A stretch of DNA of 13,316 nucleotides, from the NCBI GenBank assembly GCA_038211505.1, contig JBBQVO010000089.1:1-13316 (forward strand), read 5' to 3'. Source of the DNA: JBBQVO01 sp038211505. GTDB taxonomy: Bacteria > Chloroflexota > Dehalococcoidia > DSTF01 > JACRBR01. The translations under genes and the position numbers were made by a program. Positions within the stretch are counted from its first letter, which is position 1; every line of letters begins with the position of its first letter. Shown here in pieces: positions 1-6,870 of the stretch. A model generated the notes under the pieces. That model was given only the letters and a program-made list of their open reading frames with translations. It did not search any database and was not told the DNA's origin.

Positions 1-783
1 TGGCGAGAGCGTGAACAGCGTCGAATCTTCGACAAGATAGGCGTAGCGATCCGTCAGATCGCCGGAGCCGCCGCGGATCGCCGGCATGATGATGAGCACG
101 ACGACGATCGCCCAGAGCGCGGCGATCGCGGCGAGCGCGCCGGCGTGGCGTCGGTGGCCGCGCGCGAAGAGCAGCACGGCGAACGCCATGACGGCGAACG
201 GCATATCCTCCTTGAGCGTCAGGAGCGGCAAGATGGCGACGATAGTCGCGAGAGGACGCTCAGCGGCGATGAAATAAAGCGCCAAGAACGCGAAAAAGAA
301 CGCCATCAGCTCCGGGTGGAAGTCGAAGTCGAGGGCGGAGTGTAACGGCGAGCTGAGCAGAAACGCGCCGGCGCACATCAGCGCGGCGACGCCGCTGCCG
401 CTGAAGCGACGGACGGCGTAGTACAGCGGCACGGCGGCGGCGGCGACGAAGAGCGCCTGCACTTCCAACAGCGTCTGAACGCCGGCGCCGAAACGGTAGA
501 GCAGCGCGAAGGCGAGGAGCGCCGGCTGCGCATGTTGGCCGAAGAAGTTGTACGGGACAAACGTCGTCTCGAACCAACGGCCGTGCGACGTGTTCCAGAC
601 GATCTGATCGAAGAACGCGAGATCGTAGGCGGTGCTGAAGTAGTTGTGCTGCCGCTGCAGCGCGAACGCGACGAAGATCGCGAACGCAACGGACGCCGCA
701 CCGACGACGGCGATCTCCGTCCAACGACGCGCGAGGACGGCGACGAGCGCTAGAGGCTCCAGCCCGCGCCGCAGTTCGCGCAC
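1..783 (-). CDS. DUF2079 family polytopic membrane protein (3' part cut off by window edge)
   Basis: The minus-strand frame reads as a very hydrophobic protein; 261 codons are visible and it continues past base 1. Seen landmarks: a first membrane helix at about residues 24-42, then YDLAFFDQIVWNTSHGRWF (53-71), NFFGQH (79-84), DFDFHPE (152-158) and LKEDMP (190-195), with further hydrophobic helices between. This order matches the DUF2079 family, large membrane proteins of unknown activity that resemble lipid-linked-sugar (GT-C type) glycosyltransferases. The chosen start is GTG at 783, the only good in-frame start near the beginning. It lies inside the end of the radical SAM gene (34-nt overlap), and the Shine-Dalgarno-like GGAGG is only one base before it, so the start is uncertain. 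It is the last visible gene of the four-gene operon; a sugar-transfer role is inference. Confidence 0.8.
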   Translation of the reverse strand, partial: MRELRRGLEPLALVAVLARRWTEIAVVGAASVAFAIFVAFALQRQHNYFSTAYDLAFFDQIVWNTSHGRWFETTFVPYNFFGQHAQPALLAFALLYRFGAGVQTLLEVQALFVAAAAVPLYYAVRRFSGSGVAALMCAGAFLLSSPLHSALDFDFHPELMAFFFAFLALYFIAAERPLATIVAILPLLTLKEDMPFAVMAFAVLLFARGHRRHAGALAAIAALWAIVVVLIIMPAIRGGSGDLTDRYAYLVEDSTLFTLSP

Positions 784-1772
784 GCCTCCGGCGGCCGGCC
801 TTCGAGCATCCCCGCGCGCCACGCCTGGTACCGCGATCCGTTCCATATCTCCTCGACCGATTGCTCGAACACGTTGCCGAGCACCATGCCTTCGTAGTGC
901 GCGCCCGTGAACGGCGCGATGCAGCAGGGCAGCACGTTGCCGTTCGCCGTGACGTACATCAGCGACCAGGGCCGGCGACAGGCGCTGTACGACGGGCCTT
1001 CGTGCGGCACGAGCTCGCCGCTCGTCGCCTCGCCGGAGCCGCGCAGCGTGATGCCGAGATCGCGGGCAAGCGCCTCCGCTTCGGCGATCGCTTGTAGCTC
1101 GACGTCACCGGCGCGGCCGTAGAGTGCTTGATCTTGCATCGCCAGTCCGCGCTCCGAGAACACGAGACGCTGCAGGTACACCTCGCGCACGCCGACATCG
1201 GCGGCGAGGCGGACGAGCGCCGGCAGCTCGCCGACGTTCGCCTTCATGCCGGTAATCCAGAGCGACACCTTTGGCGTCTCGATGCCGAGTCGCTCCTTAA
1301 GCGCCGCCAGTCCGCGTAGGTTCTCGACGATGCGATCGAAGCCGTCGGCGCCGCGCACGAGTTCGTACGTCTCGCGCGACGCGGAGTCGACGGAGACGCG
1401 CAGCTCGTCGAGGCCGGCGCGGACGACGGGCTCGACGAGACGCCCGCGCAGGAGCAGGCCGTTGGTGTTGAAGAGCGCGTGGGCGCCGCGCGCTTTCACG
1501 GCGGCGATGATCGCCGGCAGATCCTTGTTGAGCAGCGGCTCGCCGATGCCGTGCAGCACGACGCGCTTGACGGTGGGAAACTGGGCCAGGATCTCGTCGA
1601 CACGCTGCGGCGTCAGGTCTGTGAACTCTTCCGGCATGCCGAAGTACTGCGGGCACGTGCGGCACTTCAAGTTGCAGCGATTCGTCGTCTCGAGGTACAG
1701 CTCCTCCGGCAGCTCGCGCACGATGCGGCCACGTCGATCAACCTGTTGCAGCGTCAGCGTCTCGATCACCAT
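750..1772 (-). CDS. Radical SAM protein with SPASM-like C-terminal cluster domain
   Basis: A 340-aa protein. The [4Fe-4S] SAM-cleaving motif CNLKCRTC (C33, C37, C40) follows LETTNR, and HGIGEPLL (74-81) is the SAM-contacting glycine motif. Further barrel strands include LFNTNG (100-105) and ELRVSVDS (123-130). The C-terminus carries C265, NGNVLPCC (C283/C284) and CANC (C331/C334), the spacing expected of a SPASM/twitch domain holding at least one auxiliary Fe-S cluster. Such proteins include peptide-modifying enzymes and anaerobic sulfatase-maturation enzymes; the substrate cannot be told from sequence, and no precursor peptide was recognised nearby. The ATG at 1772 shares its A with the preceding gene's TGA (TGATG), which indicates translational coupling. 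The frame is open further upstream, but that part lies inside the molybdoenzyme gene. Fe-S enzymes of this type act in the cytoplasm, in contrast to the exported partner upstream. Confidence 0.9.
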   Translation of the reverse strand: MVIETLTLQQVDRRGRIVRELPEELYLETTNRCNLKCRTCPQYFGMPEEFTDLTPQRVDEILAQFPTVKRVVLHGIGEPLLNKDLPAIIAAVKARGAHALFNTNGLLLRGRLVEPVVRAGLDELRVSVDSASRETYELVRGADGFDRIVENLRGLAALKERLGIETPKVSLWITGMKANVGELPALVRLAADVGVREVYLQRLVFSERGLAMQDQALYGRAGDVELQAIAEAEALARDLGITLRGSGEATSGELVPHEGPSYSACRRPWSLMYVTANGNVLPCCIAPFTGAHYEGMVLGNVFEQSVEEIWNGSRYQAWRAGMLEGRPPEACANCGAGWSL

Positions 1773-3025
1773 CAGGCCTCCGATGCCGCGCGCACGCAGG
1801 CGTTGTCGCTGTTCTTGAGCGTCGTTAGATGGAAGTCCGGGTTGAACTCTTCCTTGTCCTTGACGACGGTGATGCGGTCGATCTGCTTGACCATGTTCTG
1901 TCCGGGGTATCCGGGCACCATGAGCCGCGCGGGGAAGCCGTGGTTGTTCGAGAGTGGCTCGCCGTTCACGTGCGTGACGAGGATGGCGTTGTCGCCGATG
2001 ACGCGATGCGTGTGCCACGTGAAACTGTACTCGGAGACACTGTGGAAGTTGATGCCCTTCGCGCTCATATCGGCTCCGGCGGCGGCGAGGACGTCCCGCA
2101 TGCGCGGGCCGGCCCACGTCGGTTGCGACGACCAGCCGCTGACGCAGCTGATGCGGATCTGTTTCTCGACGCGCGGCATGGCGAGGAGATCGTCGTATGT
2201 CATCTCGACTTCGTGATCGACGGCGCCGGTGATCTTCAGGCGCCAGCTGGCCACGTCGACATCGCGCTTACCGAAGAGCGTCTCGATCGGGAAATCGCCG
2301 GCGCCGCCGCGCTCGTCGCCGGGGATGCGGCCGATGAAGAGGCCGCCGACTTCCTTGTTGACGAGCGGCGTGTTCTGGTAGGCGAGGGCGAGGCCGATGC
2401 CGCCGGCGAAGACGGTCGCCATGAAACCGCGGCGCGTCAGTATCCGGCGCTCGGACTCGGGCTCGCGATGCTCCTGTGCCATAAGCTCGCGGCGCTCGCG
2501 CGCGAGGCCGCTCGCCGTTTCGGCGAGATGCGCACCGAGATGCGCCGCCAGCAACGGCACGGCGATCACGGCCGCCCACAGGTGCACCTGCACAGGCTTG
2601 AAGTCGCCCGGTGGGATGTTGGTGACACGGTAGTAGTAGTGGAAGAGCATGTAGAGGCCGCTGAAGTAGAGCACGAAGAAATCGAGCGCAAGCAGCGGCG
2701 AGAGGATGCGCGGGATGATCGCGGGCGCGCCTGCTTTCTTGAATCGCGGCAGCCGCAGGTAGTAGCCCGCGAGGCGGAATGTCGTCGAGCCGTACTTGGC
2801 GACGAGGAACGGGATCGACATGAGACCGACGTAGAAGTGAATGAAGCGCGTCACCGTGAAGTAGGGGCCGACGTCGTAGTTGAAGACGAACAGGTAGAAC
2901 AGCCCGCCCGAGAAGAACAGCAACCCGAGGAGCACCGTCAGGCAGACGCCGAGCTGCATCGTGACGATCGTGCTGGCGGGGCGCTCGTGGCGCGTCTCGG
3001 TCGTCGTCGTCATCATCGATGTCAT
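1772..3025 (-). CDS. Membrane cytochrome-like domain fused to Tat-exported sulfite-oxidase-fold molybdopterin oxidoreductase
   Basis: A 417-aa protein with two halves. Residues 1-170 hold four membrane helices (about 22-48, 58-77, 108-130, 146-168) with histidines at H64, H129, H148, H162 and H166, like a cytochrome b561-type haem-binding bundle. An internal TRRGFM (197-202) followed by a hydrophobic stretch looks like a twin-arginine export signal kept as a fifth helix. Residues about 240-405 match the sulfite oxidase/MsrP (YedY) molybdopterin fold: RISCVSGW places the Mo-ligand cysteine at C294, followed by WAGPRMRDVL (304-313) and NNHGFPARLMVPGYPG (360-375). With the N-terminus inside, four helices return the chain to the cytoplasm before the Tat segment, so the Mo domain should face outward. 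Electron exchange between haem helices and Mo domain is inference; the substrate is unknown. The ATG at 3025 overlaps the previous stop as ATGA; a second ATG lies three codons further in. Confidence 0.88.
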   Translation of the reverse strand: MTSMMTTTTETRHERPASTIVTMQLGVCLTVLLGLLFFSGGLFYLFVFNYDVGPYFTVTRFIHFYVGLMSIPFLVAKYGSTTFRLAGYYLRLPRFKKAGAPAIIPRILSPLLALDFFVLYFSGLYMLFHYYYRVTNIPPGDFKPVQVHLWAAVIAVPLLAAHLGAHLAETASGLARERRELMAQEHREPESERRILTRRGFMATVFAGGIGLALAYQNTPLVNKEVGGLFIGRIPGDERGGAGDFPIETLFGKRDVDVASWRLKITGAVDHEVEMTYDDLLAMPRVEKQIRISCVSGWSSQPTWAGPRMRDVLAAAGADMSAKGINFHSVSEYSFTWHTHRVIGDNAILVTHVNGEPLSNNHGFPARLMVPGYPGQNMVKQIDRITVVKDKEEFNPDFHLTTLKNSDNACVRAASEA

Positions 3026-4776
3026 AGCCCTGCCGCTCCTGCCATCGCGCCGACGGGCGCCTGCGCCAACTGCGCTCGCGTTGCGCGTCCGAGCAGCGGA
3101 TCGCGCGCGAGTCGTGCGAGATCGGCTGCAGAATCGACGTCGTACCAGTACGGCAGCGTCGCGACCCGGAGGTCGGCGTTTCGGGCGCGATCCAGGGTCC
3201 CCGCGAGCACGTCCGAACCACCCCATTCGATGTCGTCGAACAACGCGGGCTGATGTCGTGTCATGCCGATAAGGTAGTAGCCGCCGTCTTCGGCGGGGCC
3301 GAGCACGACATCGTGCGTTTCGAGCAGCCGCGTCGCTGTGCCGAGGAGGTGCGCCGGCATCGTCGGGCTGTCGCTGCCGATCAGCACCGGCGACTGCGCG
3401 CCGGCGGCGAACGCCTGCTCGAACGCGGCTGAAAGACGCGTACCGAGATCGCCCGGCGGCTGCGGGACGAGTGTCGCTTCGGGCGCAAGCCGCGCGAAGG
3501 CGGCGCGCGCGTCATCGGGCGCGTACGCGATGAAGATGCGCCGGGCCTGCGTACGGGCGAGTTCGAGCGTGTCATCGAGAAATGCGGCGCTCAACGCTGC
3601 CGCTTCCTGCGCGCCGACGCCGGCGGCGAGGCGCGTCTTCGTGTAGCCGGGGCGGGCGTCCTTCGCGATGACGATGACGTCGCTGCTGAGTTTGGAGGGA
3701 GACGTGGCGGGCAGGCGCCGCAGCTCGTCGCCGAAGATCGCCAACGCCTCCGAGAACTGTTGCGATTCGAGTCCGAAGCCGACGCGTACGTGGTGCGGGC
3801 AGCCGTAGACGGCGCCGTCGAGGAGGAATATGCCGCGGGCGCGCATGCGCGCCGAGATGGTCGCGCCGGTGGCGTTGCCGCGAAGGCGGAGGAATGCGGT
3901 GTAACCGGCTTGCGGCGGCGTCCAGTCGACCCAGGCACTGTGCTGCTCGACGAACGTCGCGAGCAGCGTGAGATTGCCGCGGGCGCGGATGAGATGCGGC
4001 GTCAGGAGCGCATCGAAGTTGCGGAGGGCGGCGAGCGCGACGGCGGCTGAGAGCGCGGAGACGGAGCCGCTGAGGTAGTCGAGCGCGACGGCGCATCGCT
4101 GGAGCAGCGCGCGGTCGCGCGTCGCGATCCAGCCGATGCGCAGGCCGCCGAGGCCGAGTGGCTTCGAGAGATCGCCGATGCTCACGGCTCGCTCGTCGCG
4201 ATCGGCGAGCGCGGCGCTGCGCGTCCCGGGCACGAGCTCGATCGGCCGGTACACCTCGTCGGCGACGAAACGGCGCCCGCCGAGATCGCCGCGCATCACG
4301 CTGCCGCTGGGCCCGTGCGGCGTGTTTACGAAGACGACGCTGGCGTCGCGCAGATCGGCGTCGTTGAGTGGTGTGGAGTCGAAGTCAAAGCCGTTCGTCG
4401 CTCGCCACGGGAGCACGCGTACGCCGAGCCGCGCTGGCGTGGCGCTGAGGGCGCCGTACGACGGATGCTGGACCGCCACGATATCGCCAGCGGTGATCAG
4501 CGCCATTGAGACGGCGTGGATCGCTTCGGCGGCGCCGGCAGTGATGAGAATGTCGTCTGCTGCCAGGAAGTTGTACTGCGATGCCGCGACGGCGGCGCGC
4601 AATTCGTGCGGCCCGCCGCCGCGGACGTACTGCAGCGGCGCATCGAGGAGCGCGGCTGCGTCATCGCGCGGGAGGACATCGCGCACACTCAGTGGCGCCG
4701 GCGAGCTGGACGAGAGGTCGAATGTGCAGGGAGCGAGGTGATCGCGGTACTCCTGCTCGAGAGCGAAAGGTTGCAA
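3022..4776 (-). CDS. Fusion: PLP-dependent class I/II aminotransferase + TIGR04282/DUF2064-type transferase
   Basis: A 584-aa protein. Residues 1-357 are a fold-type I aminotransferase: FVNTPHGPSG (N151), ADEVYRP (D173 for the pyridine nitrogen, Y176), DLSKPLGLGGLRIGW with Schiff-base lysine K205, and HVRVGFG with the carboxylate-binding arginine R331. After a short linker, residues about 365-570 match TIGR04282 (DUF2064, CofC-like GT-A fold): AKDARPGYTKTRL (371-383), IGSDSPTMP (466-474), LGPAEDGGYYLIGM (492-505) and YDVDSAADL near 545-553. TIGR04282 proteins are named for association with radical SAM/selenodomain genes, and some act in arsenosugar-type pathways. There is no stop or frameshift between the domains. 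The start is TTG at 4776, because GGAGGT lies nine bases before it and the family's N-terminus aligns there; a TTG at 4800 would add eight residues. It is the first gene of the operon. Substrates are unknown. Confidence 0.88.
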   Translation of the reverse strand: MQPFALEQEYRDHLAPCTFDLSSSSPAPLSVRDVLPRDDAAALLDAPLQYVRGGGPHELRAAVAASQYNFLAADDILITAGAAEAIHAVSMALITAGDIVAVQHPSYGALSATPARLGVRVLPWRATNGFDFDSTPLNDADLRDASVVFVNTPHGPSGSVMRGDLGGRRFVADEVYRPIELVPGTRSAALADRDERAVSIGDLSKPLGLGGLRIGWIATRDRALLQRCAVALDYLSGSVSALSAAVALAALRNFDALLTPHLIRARGNLTLLATFVEQHSAWVDWTPPQAGYTAFLRLRGNATGATISARMRARGIFLLDGAVYGCPHHVRVGFGLESQQFSEALAIFGDELRRLPATSPSKLSSDVIVIAKDARPGYTKTRLAAGVGAQEAAALSAAFLDDTLELARTQARRIFIAYAPDDARAAFARLAPEATLVPQPPGDLGTRLSAAFEQAFAAGAQSPVLIGSDSPTMPAHLLGTATRLLETHDVVLGPAEDGGYYLIGMTRHQPALFDDIEWGGSDVLAGTLDRARNADLRVATLPYWYDVDSAADLARLARDPLLGRATRAQLAQAPVGAMAGAAGL

Positions 4777-4785
4777 GAGACGCGT

Positions 4786-4791
4786 ACCTCC
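4786..4791 (-). promoter_or_regulatory. Shine-Dalgarno site fixing the TTG start of the aminotransferase fusion
   Basis: On the minus strand the bases read GGAGGT, nine bases ahead of the TTG at 4776. The alternative TTG at 4800 lies upstream of this site and has no comparable ribosome-binding sequence, so the downstream TTG is preferred. Confidence 0.6.
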
Positions 4792-4973
4792 AACGGGCAA
4801 TCTACGAGACGCGCGCCTACGTCGGGCTATCGAATCTTACGCATTCATTACATCCGCACATCACAAAGGAGTAACAGCGCGCGCATGACAATCTCGCTCA
4901 TTGCGCGAGCGCGAGTGCGACGTTAGTAGAGGTCGATGGCGCGGACGAGACACGATGAAAGACGGCCAGATAA

Positions 4974-5011
4974 GCGCGAGCGCCGCTCTCGACTGAGGGC
5001 GGCGCTCGCGC
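4974..5011 (-). terminator. Long GC-rich hairpin after the capsid gene (probable terminator)
   Basis: Arms 4974-4986 and 4999-5011 are perfect 13-bp inverted copies (GCGCGAGCGCCGC and its complement). The loop can extend the stem by a G-U pair and CTC/GAG around a GACT tetraloop. It starts 40 nt past the capsid stop codon. In the leftward direction only a weak TTAT follows, whereas the plus strand has GTTTTG right after it, so termination strength in the capsid direction is uncertain and the element could work in both directions. Confidence 0.6.
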
Positions 5012-5050
5012 GTTTTGTCAGTGTGGACTGTGAACTCGAACCGGCCTCTA

Positions 5051-5938
5051 CTACGGGCGGACGCCGATGAGCTTGGCCACCTTGATCGTGTTGAAGAGGG
5101 CCATGCTGACGTACCACTTGACGCGGGTGCGGGTGGCGTCCTTCGTCTCGAGGCTGCCGATGTTCTCGACCATCAAGCCGCCGGGGGCGGTGATGCCGGC
5201 GAGCGCGCCTTCGCCGAACTGCATGGCGTACACGGTCGAGCAGTCGGCGCTGGTGCCGACGGTCTTGGCGTCGTTGATGTAGTCGGAGACGCCGATCGCG
5301 ACGCCGTCGTAGAACTGCACCATCTGCCCGAACTGGTTGCGATCGGTCTGCAGGAAGCTGCCGGTCGTGCGTGCCAGGTTGTTGAGCGAGCGGCGCGTGC
5401 GCTTCGACATCAGCAGCATCGACGGGCCGCCCTGCTTGACGAGGTCGATCACTTCGTCGAGCTTGGCGAGCGAGAGCGTGGCGCCGTTCGTGCCCATCGT
5501 CGCGATCTGGCCGCCGGTCGTCAGCTTGTCGACGCCGTCGAACGACTTCGTGTCGACGGCGGTGTCGCCGTTGAGAAATGTGTCTTCGAATTTCTGTTGC
5601 ACCGCCTTGGCTTTGAGCCGAATGACGGCGGCCTGCAGGTCCTGGATGTTGGTGCGCGTCGTCAGAAGGAAGTTATCGATGTCGGCATCGCCGCCGACGA
5701 TCGCCAGCGTCGCCGTGATCTGTGTGAACGTCGGCGTCGCCTCGGTCCAGGTATCGCCGACGTTGAAGAACGTCGCGCTGGGGTTGGTGTTCTCGCGGTT
5801 GTAGGTGAGGCCGTTGCCGGTGATCTCGATAAACGGCAGAGCCTGCAGGATCGGTGAGTCGAGGATGATCGTCTCGATCACGCCCTGCAGGATGATGTCG
5901 TTCGAGAGCTTCGCGGCTTCGGCAAGTGTCAATGCCAT
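5051..5938 (-). CDS. HK97-fold-type phage major capsid protein
   Basis: A 295-aa protein starting MALTLAEAAKLSND. The layout resembles HK97-type major capsid proteins of the short class without a long N-terminal scaffold (delta) domain: an N-terminal helix, an extended-loop region around TYNRENTNPSATFFNVGDTW (45-64), LAIVGGDADIDNFL (78-91), a long spine-like helix (about 97-118), an A-domain-like part with SMLLMSKRTRRSLNNLA (173-189), and a final strand YVSMALFNTIKVAKLIGV (276-293). Recognition is from overall pattern, since there is no catalytic motif. AAGGAG lies seven bases before the ATG. The scaffold-like gene is upstream on the same strand, separated by a repeat-bearing gap, and two consecutive TAG codons end the frame. 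No portal, terminase, protease or tail gene is visible, so it may be a prophage remnant, a satellite part or a domesticated shell protein. It does not look like a classical family-1 encapsulin. Confidence 0.8.
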   Translation of the reverse strand: MALTLAEAAKLSNDIILQGVIETIILDSPILQALPFIEITGNGLTYNRENTNPSATFFNVGDTWTEATPTFTQITATLAIVGGDADIDNFLLTTRTNIQDLQAAVIRLKAKAVQQKFEDTFLNGDTAVDTKSFDGVDKLTTGGQIATMGTNGATLSLAKLDEVIDLVKQGGPSMLLMSKRTRRSLNNLARTTGSFLQTDRNQFGQMVQFYDGVAIGVSDYINDAKTVGTSADCSTVYAMQFGEGALAGITAPGGLMVENIGSLETKDATRTRVKWYVSMALFNTIKVAKLIGVRP

Positions 5939-6167
5939 CGTCGTTCTCCTTCGTCGTAGGGGTTGGTCGTTAGTCGTTGGTCGTTAGGGGGTCGCGATTG
6001 TGGTTGCCCTTCGTCGTAGGGGTTGGTCGTTAGTCGTTGGTCGTTAGGGTCGCGATTGTGATTGCCCCGGTTGGCGACTGCCCGTGTCGCCGCTAGATTC
6101 GAGGTTTGTTTGGCAGTTTTTTGGTTTTCGGAGCGCTGCACCGCTCGTCTGGATTCGGCTGCGCGGT
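5939..6167. other. Gap between scaffold-like and capsid genes
   Basis: Besides the tandem repeat, this 229-nt gap has a T-rich plus-strand stretch near 6104-6129 (A-rich on the coding strand). A small stem, GAGCG/CGCTC around a six-base loop, lies at about 6130-6145 without a U tract. No clear promoter pair was recognised. The gap is unusually long for two phage structural genes that are normally adjacent. Confidence 0.5.
5948..6065. repeat. Tandem 60/58-bp imperfect direct repeat upstream of the capsid gene
   Basis: Copy one spans 5948-6007 and copy two 6008-6065. They differ by a two-base deletion in a G run and one G/A change. Each copy also contains an inner repetition of TTGGTCGTTAG. 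The Shine-Dalgarno site of the capsid gene (minus-strand AAGGAG, plus positions 5946-5951) overlaps the edge of copy one; the matching place in copy two reads AAGGGC. Confidence 0.92.
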
Positions 6168-6680
6168 TTACTCGCGGCGGGCGAGGCCGTAGCGGATCTT
6201 CTGCTCCGGCGTCAGCGCGCTGAGATCAGGCGCCGCTCGTTGCGGCGCGCCCGCTGGCACGCGCACCGACTGCGCCTGCGTCTCGATGTGCGATCGCACG
6301 CGACCGACGATCTCGCGCGCGGCCGCGACGGATGCGTCGACGGCGTCGATGTCATCGCCGGCGATCAGTTCGGCCGGCAGTGCCGGCTCGGTCTTCACGA
6401 CGAGATCGCGATAGCGTTCGGCCGCATCGTGTGCGCGCTGCGTCGCGGCGTCGAGCTGGTCGCGGAGCGACGTCGCTTCAGCGGCCGCCGCGCCGCTGGC
6501 GTCGTGCGAGACACGCAGATCTTCGCGCAGCCCGTCGGCGTCGAAGATCGACTGTACGGCGCGCGCTTCGGCGTTCGCGGCATCGGCCTGCAGCCGCTCG
6601 ACCTCCGCGCGCGCGTCGGCCAGCTGCTCCTGGAGCGCCGACAGCTCCTCCCCGGCCGGGGACGTCCCGGCATCCACCAT
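6168..6680 (-). CDS. Coiled-coil scaffold-like protein partnered with the capsid gene
   Basis: A 170-aa acidic, alanine-rich protein. Residues about 10-92 form a predicted heptad-rich coiled coil (EELSALQEQLADARAEVERL and onward). A second helix follows around 110-135 (IDAVDASVAAAREIVGRVRS), then a proline/alanine linker (141-151) and a short tail LSALTPEQKIRYGLARRE (153-170). A coiled coil plus a small C-terminal helix, encoded just before a major capsid gene, is the usual plan of phage scaffolding proteins; that assignment is inference from layout, not from a catalytic motif. ATG at 6680 was chosen because AGGAGG lies six bases before it (plus 6687-6692); an upstream in-frame start would add a low-complexity basic stretch. 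Alternatives are a tail or structural accessory protein. Confidence 0.65.
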   Translation of the reverse strand: MVDAGTSPAGEELSALQEQLADARAEVERLQADAANAEARAVQSIFDADGLREDLRVSHDASGAAAAEATSLRDQLDAATQRAHDAAERYRDLVVKTEPALPAELIAGDDIDAVDASVAAAREIVGRVRSHIETQAQSVRVPAGAPQRAAPDLSALTPEQKIRYGLARRE

Positions 6681-6870
6681 CCTCCACCTCCTCTTGCTGT
6701 CGCTCTTGCGGATGCAGGCGAGGGTAGGGCGGGATGGGGGTGATCTCCAAGGGGTTGGGATCACTACGTGTGTGGGTTGTAGTGTGAGCTGTGGGGAGGG
6801 TAGATGTAGGACTGCTGTTGCTGCGGCGGTTCGAGGGCTTCTCTATTTGACGCTCACGCCTGACACCCAA
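6681..6870. other. Leader region of the scaffold-like gene with two small inverted repeats
   Basis: The coding (minus) strand is pyrimidine-rich and very poor in G. Two neighbouring dyads are visible: GTGATC at 6740-6745 with GATCAC at 6759-6764, and CACTAC at 6762-6767 with GTAGTG at 6779-6784. They could be operator sites or leader hairpins for the capsid module. No -35/-10 pair of good quality was found. Confidence 0.35.

Larger units (their letters stand above)
4777..5050. other. Intergenic region between capsid gene and four-gene operon
   Basis: This 274-nt gap must contain the promoter of the left operon, transcribed leftward. A TAAGAT box is visible on the minus strand near 4835-4840, but no convincing -35 partner at 16-18 nt was found, so the promoter is not called. 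The segment 4840-4875 is AT-richer than its surroundings. The long hairpin is listed separately. A nine-base sequence TAGTAGAGG at 4924-4932 recurs inverted at 5045-5053, the latter overlapping the capsid stop codon. Confidence 0.4.

Noticed and set aside
1829..3253. Long open frame on the plus strand opposite the molybdoenzyme gene
   Set aside because: It is antisense to a gene with clear domain motifs. Its composition (runs of R, A, E, D and H) reflects mirrored GC-rich codons.
4885..4926. Plus-strand 13-codon frame (MTISLIARARVRR) as a leader peptide
   Set aside because: The nearest AAGGAG is about 13 bases away, it is not followed by a plus-strand gene, and the sequence is arginine-rich as expected by chance here.
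5027..5053. GGTTCGAGTTC on the minus strand, resembling a tRNA T-loop or phage attachment site
   Set aside because: No acceptor, D or anticodon stem can be formed around it, and no integrase or second att copy is seen.
5015..5857. Long plus-strand frame opposite the capsid gene
   Set aside because: The capsid frame has a proper ribosome site and family pattern; the opposing frame does not.
5051..5938. Classical encapsulin
   Set aside because: The N-terminal and C-terminal motifs of family-1 encapsulins are not visible, and no cargo gene with a targeting tail is adjacent. A phage-type capsid protein fits better.
5948..6065. Possible CRISPR array
   Set aside because: Only two direct copies without spacers; this is a tandem duplication.
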